Source: Prochlorococcus sp. AG-679-P15 (lineage in GTDB: Bacteria > Cyanobacteriota > Cyanobacteriia > PCC-6307 > Cyanobiaceae). Taken from it: 49,968 bases of DNA. The translations under genes were made by a program, and so were the position numbers. Shown here piece after piece: positions 1 through 9,766 of this stretch (its first letter is position 1; every line of letters begins with the position of its first letter). The notes below the pieces were generated by a model. It did no database searches. It was not told the DNA's origin and saw only the letters and a list, made by a program, of their open reading frames with translations. The DNA lies in assembly GCA_003210695.1 (NCBI GenBank), contig QCUW01000004.1:1-49968 (forward strand), written 5' to 3'.

Positions 1-1
1 A

Positions 2-1162
2 GAATCTATAAAAAAAATTCTTGAAAATATAAACGATAGAAAAATAACCTATATAAAAAATAAATCTTATAAAACTGAAGAAATATTAGAGACTATTGAT
101 ATAACTGGACCTGCAATCATCTTAAATAGTAGTGGCAGTAGTGGAAAGCCTAGAAAATGTATCCATAGTTTAGAAAATCTAAATTCGTCTGCTAAGGCAT
201 CTGGAATTTGGCTTGAAAAGCAAGGATTTAAATTACAAAACTGTTTGATTTTTAATACTTTACCTTTGAATCATATCAGTGGATTAATGCCACTATTTAG
301 AAGCAAAATATGGAGTTGTGAACATATCAATATTCCTCCTAAATTAATTAAAAAAACCAAAGAATTATTAGTATTTACTAATGAGATAAAAAAAGAAAAT
401 CAACATCTTATTACATCATTAGTTCCAACACAATTAAAAAGACTTTTATCTGAAAAAGATGGGATTAATTGGTTAAAGATTTTTGATTTAATTTGGATTG
501 GTGGTGCATCTATATCTAGTGAAACTTCTCGCAAGTGCAGACAAGAAAAGATAAATTTAGCACCCTGTTACGGATCAACTGAAACTGCTGCCATGGTTTC
601 AAGCTTAAAACCTAAGGAATTTTTAGAAGGAATTGATAATGTTGGAGAAATACTATGTGATATAAATTTAAGAATTAGTAAAAAGGGTTTAATCCAAATC
701 AAATCAGAAAGAATAGGAATTGAATTGCTTGAACCTTCTAAAACTAAAAATTTCAAGGATAACAATGGTTGGTGGGAAAGCAGTGATTTGGGAGAGATCC
801 AAGAATTGAACAATTCTTCTTATTTGAAATTTATTAGCAGAACAGATAATGCTTTTAATTCTGGAGGTGAAATAGTTTTTCCAGAAGTAATAAAATTACG
901 ATTAAGTGAATTTATCTCAAATAAAAAAATTCCAATAGAAAATTTTATGATTTCAAATATACCTAATAATGAATGGGGAAATAAAATAGAAATCATCATT
1001 GAATTTAAAAAACAAACTAGTAAAGCAGATATTGAATATTCATTAAAACTATTAAAAAACTTTTCTAAAACTTGGCCAAAACATGAGAGGCCTGAAACCT
1101 GGATTATTGATAAAAATCAATCAAATTATATTAAAAAATCTAATTTCATATTTGAAAAATAG
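2..1162 (+). CDS. menE: O-succinylbenzoate-CoA ligase, 5' end outside window
   Basis: This is an acyl-CoA synthetase of the AMP-binding family. It would activate o-succinylbenzoate to its CoA ester in phylloquinone (vitamin K1, the PSI quinone) synthesis. The frame is open from base 2, so the gene begins before the window; the first in-frame Met codon at 245 is internal. Upstream of it the frame encodes the family P-loop (SSGSSGKPRK, near bases 128-157). Later motifs are YGSTETAAM (near 570-595) and a C-terminal adenylation region with SRTDNAFNSGGE (near 835-870), the position of the usual hinge. The MenE assignment, rather than another acyl-CoA ligase, rests on size and on the menI thioesterase lying convergently 13 bases away. 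Confidence 0.85.
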   Translation, partial: ESIKKILENINDRKITYIKNKSYKTEEILETIDITGPAIILNSSGSSGKPRKCIHSLENLNSSAKASGIWLEKQGFKLQNCLIFNTLPLNHISGLMPLFRSKIWSCEHINIPPKLIKKTKELLVFTNEIKKENQHLITSLVPTQLKRLLSEKDGINWLKIFDLIWIGGASISSETSRKCRQEKINLAPCYGSTETAAMVSSLKPKEFLEGIDNVGEILCDINLRISKKGLIQIKSERIGIELLEPSKTKNFKDNNGWWESSDLGEIQELNNSSYLKFISRTDNAFNSGGEIVFPEVIKLRLSEFISNKKIPIENFMISNIPNNEWGNKIEIIIEFKKQTSKADIEYSLKLLKNFSKTWPKHERPETWIIDKNQSNYIKKSNFIFEK

Positions 1163-1175
1163 TAACTCATGATAA

Positions 1176-1628
1176 TTAACACTCTTTTAAATTCGTATTT
1201 ATATTGGAAGCCTCTATCCACCTCTCCAATTGATCAGGTAATTTAACTTTCAATTTTGAATCAACATCTAAAGAACAATGGATAATTTTTCCTTCAGCAA
1301 CATTAATTTGATCCTTTAAAAAAAATGTATTTACTTGAAATAAATGATTGTTAATTTTTTTGGGGAGTATCTTAATTGAAAGTAAATCGCCAATCTTAAT
1401 AGGTGATAAAAAATTGGCTTCGCAATTAACTATGGGACATATAATTTGATTTTTATGGGAATTAGTATCCGGGAAAATATCCTGATGAGAAATGCCATAT
1501 ATATCTATACTTTCTTCCCAACTTTCATGAGCCCATCTTAAAAGGTTGTGAAAATGTATTACTCCTGCAGAGTCACAATCACCAAATCTTACTTTCCTTT
1601 TTAAAATCAACCAATTTTTAGGTTTCAT
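1176..1628 (-). CDS. menI: 1,4-dihydroxy-2-naphthoyl-CoA thioesterase (hot-dog fold)
   Basis: A 150-residue single-domain 4HBT-family hot-dog thioesterase. In cyanobacteria this family removes CoA from 1,4-dihydroxy-2-naphthoyl-CoA before prenylation to phylloquinone. The N-terminal signature [14 protein letters not shown] (residues about 13-26) carries the Asp that acts in catalysis in this family, and length matches it. It is convergent with menE, an earlier enzyme of the same pathway. It lies 8 bases downstream of ndhH on the same strand, so the two are probably co-transcribed. The substrate is inferred from family and neighbour. Confidence 0.85.
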   Translation of the reverse strand: MKPKNWLILKRKVRFGDCDSAGVIHFHNLLRWAHESWEESIDIYGISHQDIFPDTNSHKNQIICPIVNCEANFLSPIKIGDLLSIKILPKKINNHLFQVNTFFLKDQINVAEGKIIHCSLDVDSKLKVKLPDQLERWIEASNINTNLKEC

Positions 1629-1636
1629 TAAAAGGT

Positions 1637-2824
1637 TTACCTGTCTACAGAGCCCATAATGACGTCTATTGAGCCAAGAATTGCCATAATATCAGCTATC
1701 TTTGCTCCCTTTAGAATATGAGGCAATATTTGAAGATTATTTAAATCAGCAGCTCTGATTTTAAATCTCCATGGTGTAACTTCATTATTACCTTGAATAA
1801 AAACTCCTATTTCACCTTTCCCAGATTCTAATCTTGTATATAATTCTCCATTAGGGATCTTAAAAGTTGGCGCAACTTTCTTAGCTACATATTGATAATC
1901 CATGCCAAATATTTCACTTTTTTTATCCTCTGTAGCCATACGTTTAGCTTCTAAATTTTCTGTTGGACCTCCAGGAATCATTTCGCAAGCTTGACGAATA
2001 ATTTTTAATGATTGTCTCATTTCTTGAACTCTTACTCGATATCTGGCATAACAATCACCTTCTTTTTCTGAAGCAATTTCCCAATCAAAATCGTCATAAC
2101 ATTCATAACTATCAACTTTTCTCAAATCCCAAGAGACTCCAGATGCCCTAAGCATTGGTCCAGAAAGTGACCAATTAATTGCTTGATCTCTTTCTATAGT
2201 TCCAAGACCTTCAATTCGTTTTTTGAATATAGGATTATTTGTTATTAGTTTTTCATATTCATCAATCTTTGGAGCAAACCAATCACAAAAATCAATGCAT
2301 TTTTCTAACCATCCGTAAGGCAAATCACAAGCCACCCCTCCTATTCTAAAAAAATTATTATTTATCAATCTTTGTCCAGTAGCAGCTTCCCAAAGGTCAT
2401 AAATCATTTCTCTTTCTCTAAAGATATAAAAGAAAGGAGTTTGAGCTCCTACATCTGCTAGAAATGGACCTAGCCATAAAAGATGATTTGCAATTCTATT
2501 GAGCTCCAGCATTAGAACTCTTATATAACTGGCCCTTTTGGGTACAACAATATTTGCCAATCTTTCTGGTGCATTTACTACAATAGCTTCATAAAACATT
2601 CCGGCTGCATAATCCATTCTGCTTACATAAGGTACATACATAACATTTGTCCTGTTTTCAGCTATCTTTTCCATGCCTCTATGCAAATATCCAATTACTG
2701 GCTCACAATCTATTACATTCTCGCCGTCAAGGGTTACAACTAACCTTAAAACTCCATGCATAGATGGATGATGAGGGCCAAAGTTGACCACCATCGGTTC
2801 TGTTCTAGTCTCTAGTTGAGCCAT
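1637..2824 (-). CDS. ndhH: NDH-1 subunit H
   Basis: NDH-1 subunit H, 395 residues, equivalent to complex I NuoD (49 kDa subunit). It forms part of the hydrophilic arm next to the quinone site in the thylakoid NDH-1 complex, which takes part in cyclic electron flow and respiration. The family signature [15 protein letters not shown] lies near residues 14-28, and the protein ends in the usual GSVDR tail. Start and stop fit the family length. The ATG is 38 bases from the divergent rsmH start, so both promoters must fit into a very short spacer or reach into the opposite gene. Confidence 0.97.
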   Translation of the reverse strand: MAQLETRTEPMVVNFGPHHPSMHGVLRLVVTLDGENVIDCEPVIGYLHRGMEKIAENRTNVMYVPYVSRMDYAAGMFYEAIVVNAPERLANIVVPKRASYIRVLMLELNRIANHLLWLGPFLADVGAQTPFFYIFREREMIYDLWEAATGQRLINNNFFRIGGVACDLPYGWLEKCIDFCDWFAPKIDEYEKLITNNPIFKKRIEGLGTIERDQAINWSLSGPMLRASGVSWDLRKVDSYECYDDFDWEIASEKEGDCYARYRVRVQEMRQSLKIIRQACEMIPGGPTENLEAKRMATEDKKSEIFGMDYQYVAKKVAPTFKIPNGELYTRLESGKGEIGVFIQGNNEVTPWRFKIRAADLNNLQILPHILKGAKIADIMAILGSIDVIMGSVDR

Positions 2825-2862
2825 TAATAATTTAACCTCTATTTAAATCTTAGTAGAAAGTT

Positions 2863-3765
2863 ATGCAAACTGACCTTTCTCATTCATCTTTATTCAATCA
2901 TAAATCAGTGATGACAGATGAAATTTTAGTTTCTGTAGATCAATATCCATTAATATCAGGCAATAAACTAACAGCGATAGATGCAACTTTAGGTGGTGGT
3001 GGACACTCATATCAATTATTAAAAAAATATCCTGATTTAAAAATAATTGGACTAGATCACGATCCATTCGCAAGGAAGTCAGCATTTATTAAGCTTGAGG
3101 AATTTAAATCGAGGATTGAAATAAGTCCCTCAAATTTTGCGAACTTTGAGCCAAAAGAAAAAGTTTCTTTTGTGATAGCAGATCTTGGAGTCAATAGTAA
3201 TCAGATAGATAACCCACAAAGAGGATTTAGTTTTCAAAAAGATGGACCGTTAGATATGCGAATGAATCCTATGATTGAGATGAATGCAGAAGACTTAATT
3301 GAGACTTTAAGTGAAAAAGATCTAGCTGATTTAATTTTTAAATTTGGTGATGAAAGATTATCACGAAAGATTTCTAGGAAAATCAAAAAAGATTTAAAAG
3401 AAAAAGGCAAATATTTGGGTACAAAAGATCTAGCCTATTCCATTGCTGGTTGTTTCCCACCCAAACAAAGATATCGAAAAATTCATCCTGCGACTAGAAC
3501 ATTCCAGGCCCTAAGAATTGCTGTAAATAAAGAAATCGAAGCACTAGAAAGATTCTTAGAGATTTCTCCAGATTGGCTATTACCTGGTGGAATAATTTCA
3601 ATTATTAGCTTTCATTCAATAGAAGATCGGCTGGTGAAAAATTCTTTTAAGAGTGATGAAAGATTAAAAAATCTCACAAAAAAACCAATTAAACCAAATG
3701 AAAAAGAAATTGAAAATAATAAAAGATCTCGAAGCGCAAAATTAAGGATTGCTCAATTAAAATAG
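2863..3765 (+). CDS. rsmH: 16S rRNA m4C1402 methyltransferase
   Basis: RsmH (MraW), 300 residues. It N4-methylates C1402 of 16S rRNA using S-adenosylmethionine. Visible family marks are HKSVMTDEIL at the N-terminus, the SAM loop DATLGGGGHS (about residues 40-49), ADLGVNSNQID in place of the usual ADLGVSS, the RGFSF segment, and SFHSIEDRLVK near the C-terminus. It is a lone plus-strand gene between two minus-strand genes; the stop lies 8 bases from the convergent cysteine desulfurase stop. No mra/mur cluster accompanies it. Confidence 0.96.
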   Translation: MQTDLSHSSLFNHKSVMTDEILVSVDQYPLISGNKLTAIDATLGGGGHSYQLLKKYPDLKIIGLDHDPFARKSAFIKLEEFKSRIEISPSNFANFEPKEKVSFVIADLGVNSNQIDNPQRGFSFQKDGPLDMRMNPMIEMNAEDLIETLSEKDLADLIFKFGDERLSRKISRKIKKDLKEKGKYLGTKDLAYSIAGCFPPKQRYRKIHPATRTFQALRIAVNKEIEALERFLEISPDWLLPGGIISIISFHSIEDRLVKNSFKSDERLKNLTKKPIKPNEKEIENNKRSRSAKLRIAQLK

Positions 3766-3773
3766 TTAAGATC

Positions 3774-4922
3774 TCAGCGTAATAATTTAATAGAATCTGT
3801 AATTATCTCAATTGATTTTTCTATATCTTCTGTAGTAGTCATCAAACCGATACTTAATCTTAATGAAGCCTCCGCTTCTTTAAAAGATCTTCCTAAAGCG
3901 AGTAATACATGCGAAGGCTCACCATTACTACATGCTGACCCACTAGAACAGATTATTTTAGATTTCAAACTTTTATGCAATTTTGAACCGTTAATATCAA
4001 GTATGGTCAGATTCAAATTATGAGGTAATCTTTCTTTCATTGACCCATTAATTTCCACACCTGAATTATTATCTAATAATCCCTTCAAAAGTTTATCTCT
4101 ATGAAAAAGAAATTTCTGAATATTCTTTTTTTGATTTAAAACTGCTATTTCTATTGCTTTAGTAAAACCTACTATCAAGGGTAATGGTAATGTTCCTGAT
4201 CTTAAACCAAATTCTTGACCTCCTCCTAAAACTATAGGCTCCAGCTCAATATCTCTATCAATCAAAAGTATTCCTACCCCTTTAGGACCATATATTTTAT
4301 GGGAGCTTATTGTTAACATATTTGCTACTGAGTCAAGGCTATCAAACTCCAGACAACCTAGACATTGAGCATAATCAGAATGGAGCACTATATCCCTTGA
4401 ACTGCATATTTCTGAAATTTCTTTTAAAGGCTGAATAACTCCTATTTCGTTATTTGCCATCATGATACTTACCAAAAATGTATCATCTCTTATACAGCTA
4501 ACAAATTTTTCTTCTGAAATTAAACCATCTTGTTCTGGAGTAATTTGAGTAATATGAAATCCCTCTTTTCTTAATTGATCTAGGGGCTCTAATACAGCTT
4601 TATGTTCAGTTTTTAGAGTAATAATATGACCATAATTTTCTGTTTCTTTATAATGCTTTCTTGCAAAACCCAGCAAAGCCAAATTATTAGATTCTGTTGC
4701 TCCACTAGTAAAAATTACTTTCTTTTTTTTTAGAAATAAATATTCTTGTATTTTTTCTCTTGAGACTTCTAATATGGCACTTGCATTAATGCCTGCTAAA
4801 TTTGATTTACTCGAGGGGTTAGAAAATATTTCACTCCAATAAGGTGCCATAGAATTTACAACATCCTCTAAACAAGGGGTAGAGGATTGATAATCAAGTA
4901 GTATGGGAGTTGAAAGCATCAT
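3774..4922 (-). CDS. Cysteine desulfurase (NifS/IscS-type)
   Basis: A PLP enzyme of aminotransferase class V, 382 residues, which moves sulfur from cysteine onto its own active-site Cys for Fe-S cluster and thio-cofactor synthesis. The PLP lysine is K209 in SSHKIYGPKG. HSDYAQ (about 181-186) supplies the PLP-binding Asp and Gln; GATESNN (74-80) binds phosphate. The catalytic cysteine is C331 in SSGSACSNGEPS. This short-loop layout is IscS/NifS-like rather than SufS-like. No isc or suf genes are adjacent, so the exact role among the cell's desulfurases cannot be fixed. It is divergent from the response regulator gene across 55 bases. Confidence 0.92.
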   Translation of the reverse strand: MMLSTPILLDYQSSTPCLEDVVNSMAPYWSEIFSNPSSKSNLAGINASAILEVSREKIQEYLFLKKKKVIFTSGATESNNLALLGFARKHYKETENYGHIITLKTEHKAVLEPLDQLRKEGFHITQITPEQDGLISEEKFVSCIRDDTFLVSIMMANNEIGVIQPLKEISEICSSRDIVLHSDYAQCLGCLEFDSLDSVANMLTISSHKIYGPKGVGILLIDRDIELEPIVLGGGQEFGLRSGTLPLPLIVGFTKAIEIAVLNQKKNIQKFLFHRDKLLKGLLDNNSGVEINGSMKERLPHNLNLTILDINGSKLHKSLKSKIICSSGSACSNGEPSHVLLALGRSFKEAEASLRLSIGLMTTTEDIEKSIEIITDSIKLLR

Positions 4923-4977
4923 ATTTAGTATATAAAATTATTATTAGGCTAAAGAAAATTTAATTCAAAATTAAAAA

Positions 4978-5706
4978 ATGAATGACACTAATCAAATAAA
5001 TAATGAAGCAAATAGAAAATCAAAAATTTTGTTGGTAGATGATGAGCCTGGTTTAAGAACAGCTGTAAAAACATTTCTCGAAGACGAAGGATTTGAAATT
5101 TTTATTGCGGTTGACGGAGAGGATGGTTGGGAAAAAGCTCAAACTATTTTCCCAGATCTAATTATTAGCGATATTATGATGCCTAGATCAAATGGTTATG
5201 CTTTATTAGAAAAAATAAGAGGAGATGAAAAGCTAGGAGGAACTCCAGTTATTTTTCTGACAGCAAAGGGAATGACTTTAGACAGAACCCAAGGATATCT
5301 TGCAGGTATTGATGATTATATTGCTAAACCCTTTGATCCAGATGAATTATCTGCAAGAGTTAAAAATGTAATTAATAGGCAAGAGCGATTACTAAAAGAA
5401 GCAGCCCGATTTGCTGATATTGATGTTAGTAAAATGGCAAAACAGATCACTGAAATAAAATCTATGCTTACAGATCAGAATCCACTCAATCAAGAAAATT
5501 CTATAGATATTCCAAGTTTTACGCCAAGAGAAGCAAGCGTACTTCAACTTGTAGCAGAAGGCCTTATGAATAAAGAAATTGCCAGAAAACTTGAAACCTC
5601 TATTAGAAATGTTGAAAAATATGTAAGCAGGCTTTTTATTAAAACAAGTACATCTAGCAGAACCGAATTAGTCCGTTATGCACTTGAAAATCACCTAGTA
5701 CAATAA
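4978..5706 (+). CDS. LuxR/NarL-type response regulator, Ycf29-like
   Basis: A two-component response regulator of 242 residues. The receiver domain (about 15-133) has the acidic pair DD (21-22), the phosphoacceptor D65 in ISDIMMP, and the conserved lysine in AKPFDP (near 117). A linker of about 45 residues follows, then a LuxR-type helix-turn-helix at about 181-240 (FTPREASVLQL and NKEIARKL). The helix NVEKYVSRLF in place of the usual TVKNHVSNIF, followed by SRTELVRYAL, resembles the cyanobacterial/plastid Ycf29 group as I recall it. No histidine kinase is adjacent, so the signal is unknown. It converges on chlM with a one-base gap. Confidence 0.85.
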   Translation: MNDTNQINNEANRKSKILLVDDEPGLRTAVKTFLEDEGFEIFIAVDGEDGWEKAQTIFPDLIISDIMMPRSNGYALLEKIRGDEKLGGTPVIFLTAKGMTLDRTQGYLAGIDDYIAKPFDPDELSARVKNVINRQERLLKEAARFADIDVSKMAKQITEIKSMLTDQNPLNQENSIDIPSFTPREASVLQLVAEGLMNKEIARKLETSIRNVEKYVSRLFIKTSTSSRTELVRYALENHLVQ

Positions 5707-5707
5707 T

Positions 5708-6409
5708 TTATTTTACTTTCTTAAATTCAATTAATTTGGAAAAATAAAATGGTGCTTGATTTAATTTCTTTTGAACTACAATAAAACCTTTTTCATTAGC
5801 AGCATTAATAATCCCTTTTTCTCTTAATGTATAAGCTCTAGTAGTTTTACTTGGCCCGGGAAACAACTTTCCAATATTCTTTAACACTGCCAATATTGGT
5901 GTATAAGGGGCAAAACTAACTATTAGCTTCTCTTTACTCAAGTCGCATAAATGTCTGACCATTTCTTCAGCGACTGGTTGCGGGTAATGAATAAATACAT
6001 CTAAACAAATGACAACATCAAATAATCCTTTTAACTGTTCAAGATCACTAGTTAAAAATTTTATTTTTCTTTGACTTAAACCTAATTCATTGATACGTTT
6101 CTTTGTTTCTTTAATCATTTCAGAAGATATATCACTAACCTGCAAATCTTTAATACCAAGTCTTAGTAAAGGAATAGCTAAACTTCCCACACCACAGCCA
6201 GCATCACAAAAAGTCTTAGTTGTTAATTCACGATAATTTTTTACGTATGAAACGACATCATCGACTGTCTTTTGATGACCTTTTCTAATATTTTTCTGCA
6301 CTGTATTGATTTCTTCTGATTTACTATAAATTTTTCTCCATCGATCAAAACCGGTCCCATTGAAATACTCCCTAACTTCGCTTTTTTCGAGTTTTTTATT
6401 AGACGTCAT
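5708..6409 (-). CDS. chlM: Mg-protoporphyrin IX O-methyltransferase
   Basis: ChlM, 233 residues, transfers a methyl group from SAM to the ring C propionate of Mg-protoporphyrin IX, the step after Mg chelation in chlorophyll synthesis. The N-terminal EVREYFNGTGFDRWRKIY (about 11-28) is typical of the family. The SAM-binding motif is CDAGCGVGSLAIPLL (about 67-81), followed by VSDISSEM and VICLDVFIHYP, and the C-terminal KLIEFKK. Length and full motif order support the call. The start ATG at 6407-6409 gives the expected N-terminus. It is divergent from purE across about 90 bases. Confidence 0.95.
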   Translation of the reverse strand: MTSNKKLEKSEVREYFNGTGFDRWRKIYSKSEEINTVQKNIRKGHQKTVDDVVSYVKNYRELTTKTFCDAGCGVGSLAIPLLRLGIKDLQVSDISSEMIKETKKRINELGLSQRKIKFLTSDLEQLKGLFDVVICLDVFIHYPQPVAEEMVRHLCDLSKEKLIVSFAPYTPILAVLKNIGKLFPGPSKTTRAYTLREKGIINAANEKGFIVVQKKLNQAPFYFSKLIEFKKVK

Positions 6410-6500
6410 AACAATTCATACAAAATTAGTCTTTTTAATACTAACTAACTAGCGCACAAGTAATTGCACGTCATTATAAGAAAAGAATTGATTTGTTATT

Positions 6501-7037
6501 TTGTCAGAATTTAATTCCAACAATATTTATAAAATTGCTGTAGTGATGGGAAGTGATTCAGATCTAAAAACTTTGAAACCTGCAATAGACATATTAAATG
6601 AATTTGAAATAGAAAATGAGGTTTGTATACTTTCTGCACATCGAACACCAATGGAAATGATGGAATATGCAAAAAAAGCAGAATCAGAAAACATAAAAGT
6701 TATTGTTGCAGGAGCCGGTGGAGCTGCTCATCTGCCTGGAATGATAGCTTCGCTAACATGCATTCCTGTCATAGGTGTGCCGGTAGAGAGTAAAACTTTA
6801 CAAGGAATTGACTCCCTATTATCAATAGTGCAAATGCCTGCGGGGATTCCTGTAGCAACAGTAGCCATAAACGGTGCAAAAAATGCTGGTTTATTAGCAA
6901 TTCAAATACTTAGTTTATTTGATGAAGCTTTAAGAGTAAAAATGAAAAAATTTAGAGATAATCTCCATACACAAGTAAGATCTAAAAATAGAAAATTGAC
7001 TGATCTAGGGGCTGATAATTACTATAAAAATTACTAA
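6501..7037 (+). CDS. purE: N5-carboxyaminoimidazole ribonucleotide mutase
   Basis: PurE catalytic subunit, 178 residues, converts N5-CAIR to CAIR in purine synthesis. The substrate loop [11 protein letters not shown] (about 14-24), SAHRTP (about 45-50), [12 protein letters not shown] and the conserved GIPVATVAI are all present. The only usable start is TTG at 6501. The next in-frame Met is inside the VVMGSDSD substrate loop and would remove the first strand. No Shine-Dalgarno sequence is visible before the TTG. It is encoded alone, with purK not nearby. Confidence 0.95.
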   Translation: MSEFNSNNIYKIAVVMGSDSDLKTLKPAIDILNEFEIENEVCILSAHRTPMEMMEYAKKAESENIKVIVAGAGGAAHLPGMIASLTCIPVIGVPVESKTLQGIDSLLSIVQMPAGIPVATVAINGAKNAGLLAIQILSLFDEALRVKMKKFRDNLHTQVRSKNRKLTDLGADNYYKNY

Positions 7038-7051
7038 AGATATTTTTGTAA

Positions 7052-7678
7052 TTAAATCCTTTCAATTAGATTCTGTTCTCTAAGATAATTAATAACTTCT
7101 TCAACAGAATCATTTAAATTTAAGGAACCTGTATCAACTACTATTTCTGGATTTGCAGGTGCCTCATATGGACTTGATATTCCGGTAAATTCTTTAATTT
7201 CTCCCAAACGTGCCTTTTTATATAAACCTTTAGTATCTCTACTTTCACATACACCAATGTCTGCGGAGCAATATACTTCAATAAAATCATTTGATCCAAT
7301 AATTTTTCTAACCTTATTTCTATCCTTATTGAAAGGGGAGACGAATGCTGTAATGGTTATGATTCCTGCATTCATAAATAAATTAGCTACTTCACCGATT
7401 CTTCTTATGTTTTCTTCTCTATCTTCATCAGAAAATCCAAGATCCTTGCATAAACCATGTCTAATATTATCTCCGTCTAGTACATAAGTTGATAACCCAT
7501 CCAAATGTAAAACCTCATTTACAGCATTGGCTAAGGTACTTTTCCCAGACCCTGATAAACCTGTAAACCAAATTACCATTCCTTTATGTCCTCTCATTTT
7601 TTCTAACTTATTTCTATCAATACTTAAATTGTGCCATTTTATATTTTTTCCTGAATTTTTCTGATTTAGTTCCGTCAT
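7052..7678 (-). CDS. cysC: Adenylylsulfate (APS) kinase
   Basis: CysC, 208 residues, phosphorylates adenosine 5'-phosphosulfate to PAPS for assimilation of sulfate. The P-loop is FTGLSGSGKSTLA (about 39-51). DGDNIRHGLCKDLGFS (about 68-83) and the IGEVANLFMNAG segment follow, with FVSPF and the EIKEFTGISSPYEAP substrate lid. The N-terminal 30 residues, including the WHNLSI segment common in the family, are normal. It converges on purE with a 14-base gap and probably leads a short minus-strand unit with the SUI1 gene upstream of it. Confidence 0.95.
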   Translation of the reverse strand: MTELNQKNSGKNIKWHNLSIDRNKLEKMRGHKGMVIWFTGLSGSGKSTLANAVNEVLHLDGLSTYVLDGDNIRHGLCKDLGFSDEDREENIRRIGEVANLFMNAGIITITAFVSPFNKDRNKVRKIIGSNDFIEVYCSADIGVCESRDTKGLYKKARLGEIKEFTGISSPYEAPANPEIVVDTGSLNLNDSVEEVINYLREQNLIERI

Positions 7679-7721
7679 TTTTTTATGTTTCTAAAAGTAG
7701 AAATCTATTTTAACTCTTGAC

Positions 7722-8033
7722 TCATAAATTTTGAAATCCTTCTTTGCGAAGAAACTCAATTGATTTATTTACCATATCTCCTTGTAATTGGATATCTTCA
7801 CCTATTAAAGTTCCTCCAGTACCACAAAACACTTTCATTTTTTTTAGTAATTCCTTAACTTCTATTTCATTTCTGATAGATAAACCTTTTATTAAAGTAA
7901 TAGTTTTTCCTTTTTTACCTTTTTTTTGTTTTGAGATATTTATTTTTGATATTTTTTGAAAATTCTCTTCTTTAGGTTTTTCTTTATAAATATTTTCCTG
8001 ATTATCAAATTCAATCCAATTTTTTTTTCCCAT
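7722..8033 (-). CDS. SUI1-family translation factor (YciH/eIF1-like)
   Basis: A 103-residue protein with the SUI1 fold in its C-terminal two thirds: KGKTITLIKGL (about 41-51), then KKMKVFCGTGGTL (about 65-77) and IQLQGDMVNKSIEFL (about 81-95). The family includes eukaryotic eIF1 and bacterial YciH; bacterial members are thought to affect start-site selection in initiation. The N-terminal 40 residues are lysine-rich and variable. It sits 43 bases upstream of cysC on the same strand and is divergent from trpB across 47 bases. The function in cyanobacteria is not established, though many starts in this window are TTG. Confidence 0.9.
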   Translation of the reverse strand: MGKKNWIEFDNQENIYKEKPKEENFQKISKINISKQKKGKKGKTITLIKGLSIRNEIEVKELLKKMKVFCGTGGTLIGEDIQLQGDMVNKSIEFLRKEGFQNL

Positions 8034-8080
8034 TATCTTTTATATAATCTATAGTTAGTTCATACTTATACTATAAAAAA

Positions 8081-9325
8081 TTGGTAAGTACAATTTCTCG
8101 TCAGGATCAAAATAATAATGATGATTTAAATCAACCTTCAAAAGAAGGAAGATTTGGAAAATATGGAGGTCAATATGTCCCTGAAACACTAATGCCAGCT
8201 CTTTTTGAACTGGAAGAAGCAGCTTCTGATGCATGGAAAGATAAACAATTTGTTAATGAATTAAATCATTTATTGAAAACTTATGTAGGAAGAGAGACCC
8301 CTTTATATGAGGCTAAAAGACTTACTGAGCATTACCAGACAAAAACATCTACTAGCAGGATATGGCTCAAAAGAGAAGACCTAAATCATACTGGTGCTCA
8401 CAAAATCAATAATGCATTAGGGCAAGCTTTATTAGCGATAAGAATGGGTAAACAAAGAATCATTGCAGAAACAGGCGCTGGGCAACACGGAGTTGCGACT
8501 GCTACTGTATGCGCGAGATTTGGTTTGAAATGCATTATCTACATGGGTGCTGAAGATATAAAAAGACAATCATTAAACGTCTTTAGAATGAAACTTTTAG
8601 GCGCAGAAGTTAAAGTTGTCACTTCAGGTACTGCAACTCTCAAAGATGCAACTAGTGAAGCCATAAGGGATTGGGTATCCAATGTAGAAACAACGCACTA
8701 TATTTTGGGGTCAGTTGCAGGACCACACCCATTCCCAATGATTGTTAGAGATTTTCATGCAGTTATAGGAGAAGAAGCTAAAAAACAATGTCTAGAATCA
8801 TTTGGATCGTTACCTGACATTTTGCTTGCTTGTGTAGGTGGAGGGTCAAATGCAATGGGTCTTTTTCATCCTTTCGTAAAAGAAAAATCAGTTCGACTTA
8901 TTGGAGTTGAAGCGGCGGGAAGCGGAGTCAACACTGAAAAACATGCCGCGACTATTACTAAAGGATCTGTAGGAATTTTACATGGATCAATGAGTCTTCT
9001 TTTACAAGATAAGGATGGTCAAGTACAAGAAGCACATTCTATAAGTGCAGGTCTTGATTATCCTGGGGTAGGTCCAGAACATAGTTATTTAAAAGATATA
9101 GGAAGAGCAGAATATGGATCTGTTACTGATACAGAAGCTTTGGATGCTTTGAAACTAGTAAGTGAACTAGAAGGAATTATACCTGCACTCGAAACAGCGC
9201 ATGCCTTTGCTTGGTTAGAAAAATTATGTCCTACCTTAGATAAAGATACAGAAATAGTAATTAATTGTTCTGGTAGAGGAGATAAGGATGTTAATACTGT
9301 CGCATCATCTTTGGATATTGAGTAA
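8081..9325 (+). CDS. trpB: Tryptophan synthase beta chain
   Basis: TrpB, 414 residues, condenses indole and serine to tryptophan with PLP. The PLP lysine is K108 in [10 protein letters not shown]; the phosphate loop is GGGSNAMG (about 257-264); [13 protein letters not shown] near residue 23 is the family N-terminal motif. The start is TTG at 8081, since the next Met lies inside the conserved domain. A TATACT at 8067-8072 lies 8 bases before the TTG; if it is the -10 element, the mRNA would be nearly leaderless. trpA is not adjacent, as is common in cyanobacteria. Its stop is directly followed by the convergent rhodanese stop. Confidence 0.97.
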   Translation: MVSTISRQDQNNNDDLNQPSKEGRFGKYGGQYVPETLMPALFELEEAASDAWKDKQFVNELNHLLKTYVGRETPLYEAKRLTEHYQTKTSTSRIWLKREDLNHTGAHKINNALGQALLAIRMGKQRIIAETGAGQHGVATATVCARFGLKCIIYMGAEDIKRQSLNVFRMKLLGAEVKVVTSGTATLKDATSEAIRDWVSNVETTHYILGSVAGPHPFPMIVRDFHAVIGEEAKKQCLESFGSLPDILLACVGGGSNAMGLFHPFVKEKSVRLIGVEAAGSGVNTEKHAATITKGSVGILHGSMSLLLQDKDGQVQEAHSISAGLDYPGVGPEHSYLKDIGRAEYGSVTDTEALDALKLVSELEGIIPALETAHAFAWLEKLCPTLDKDTEIVINCSGRGDKDVNTVASSLDIE

Positions 9326-9676
9326 TTAATATCTAGGGATCGTTTGATCAATATACTTACTCCATCCATCTATACCTTCTTCAAGATTCCAAATCTCGTT
9401 TACGAGATTGTTATCTAACGACCATTGTCCAAAATTATAACTTCTGATTCCGGCATGACAAAGAACAACAAACTTTTTATCTTTTGCATCACTAATTTTT
9501 GTTTTTACGTACTCGGCCGAAACTTTACTTAATGGTAAATGTAAAAATTCCTTAGGAAAACAAGCAATTTCGAGTTCTGAATCCTCTCTAACATCAATAA
9601 TAATAGGATTTTCATCTTCAGAATTAAACCATTCATTAAGATCAAAAGCATTTAAAGTCTTTGGATAATTTCCCAA
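9326..9676 (-). CDS. Rhodanese-like sulfurtransferase
   Basis: A single rhodanese domain of 116 residues. The N-terminal half has IIIDVREDSELEIA (about 25-38), the usual Asp-Val-Arg motif. The active-site loop is VVLCHAGIRSY with C73 as the persulfide-bearing cysteine. The final GIDGWSKYID matches the family's GGIxAW element. It is probably cytoplasmic, since I see no signal peptide. The start is TTG at 9674-9676, with no in-frame ATG nearby. The stop codon abuts the trpB stop with no spacer. The biological acceptor for sulfur is unknown. Confidence 0.88.
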   Translation of the reverse strand: MGNYPKTLNAFDLNEWFNSEDENPIIIDVREDSELEIACFPKEFLHLPLSKVSAEYVKTKISDAKDKKFVVLCHAGIRSYNFGQWSLDNNLVNEIWNLEEGIDGWSKYIDQTIPRY

Positions 9677-9742
9677 TTGTTAGAGTTGAATATTTGTTAT
9701 TAACAATTTTATAAGTAAGGTTGCCAGATCAAGTTTTTTGTT

Positions 9743-9766
9743 AAAAATAAAAATAAAAATAAAAAT
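9743..9766 (+). repeat. AAAAAT hexanucleotide repeat, four copies
   Basis: Four perfect tandem copies of AAAAAT fill 9743-9766, and the next base G completes an ATG at 9765-9767. The repeat therefore runs into the probable start codon of the DUF3352 gene. If translation instead begins at the in-frame TTG at 9738, the repeat encodes an alternating Lys-Ile run in the n-region of the signal peptide. A change of one unit would move the start by six bases or add or remove two residues, without a frameshift. Confidence 0.9.
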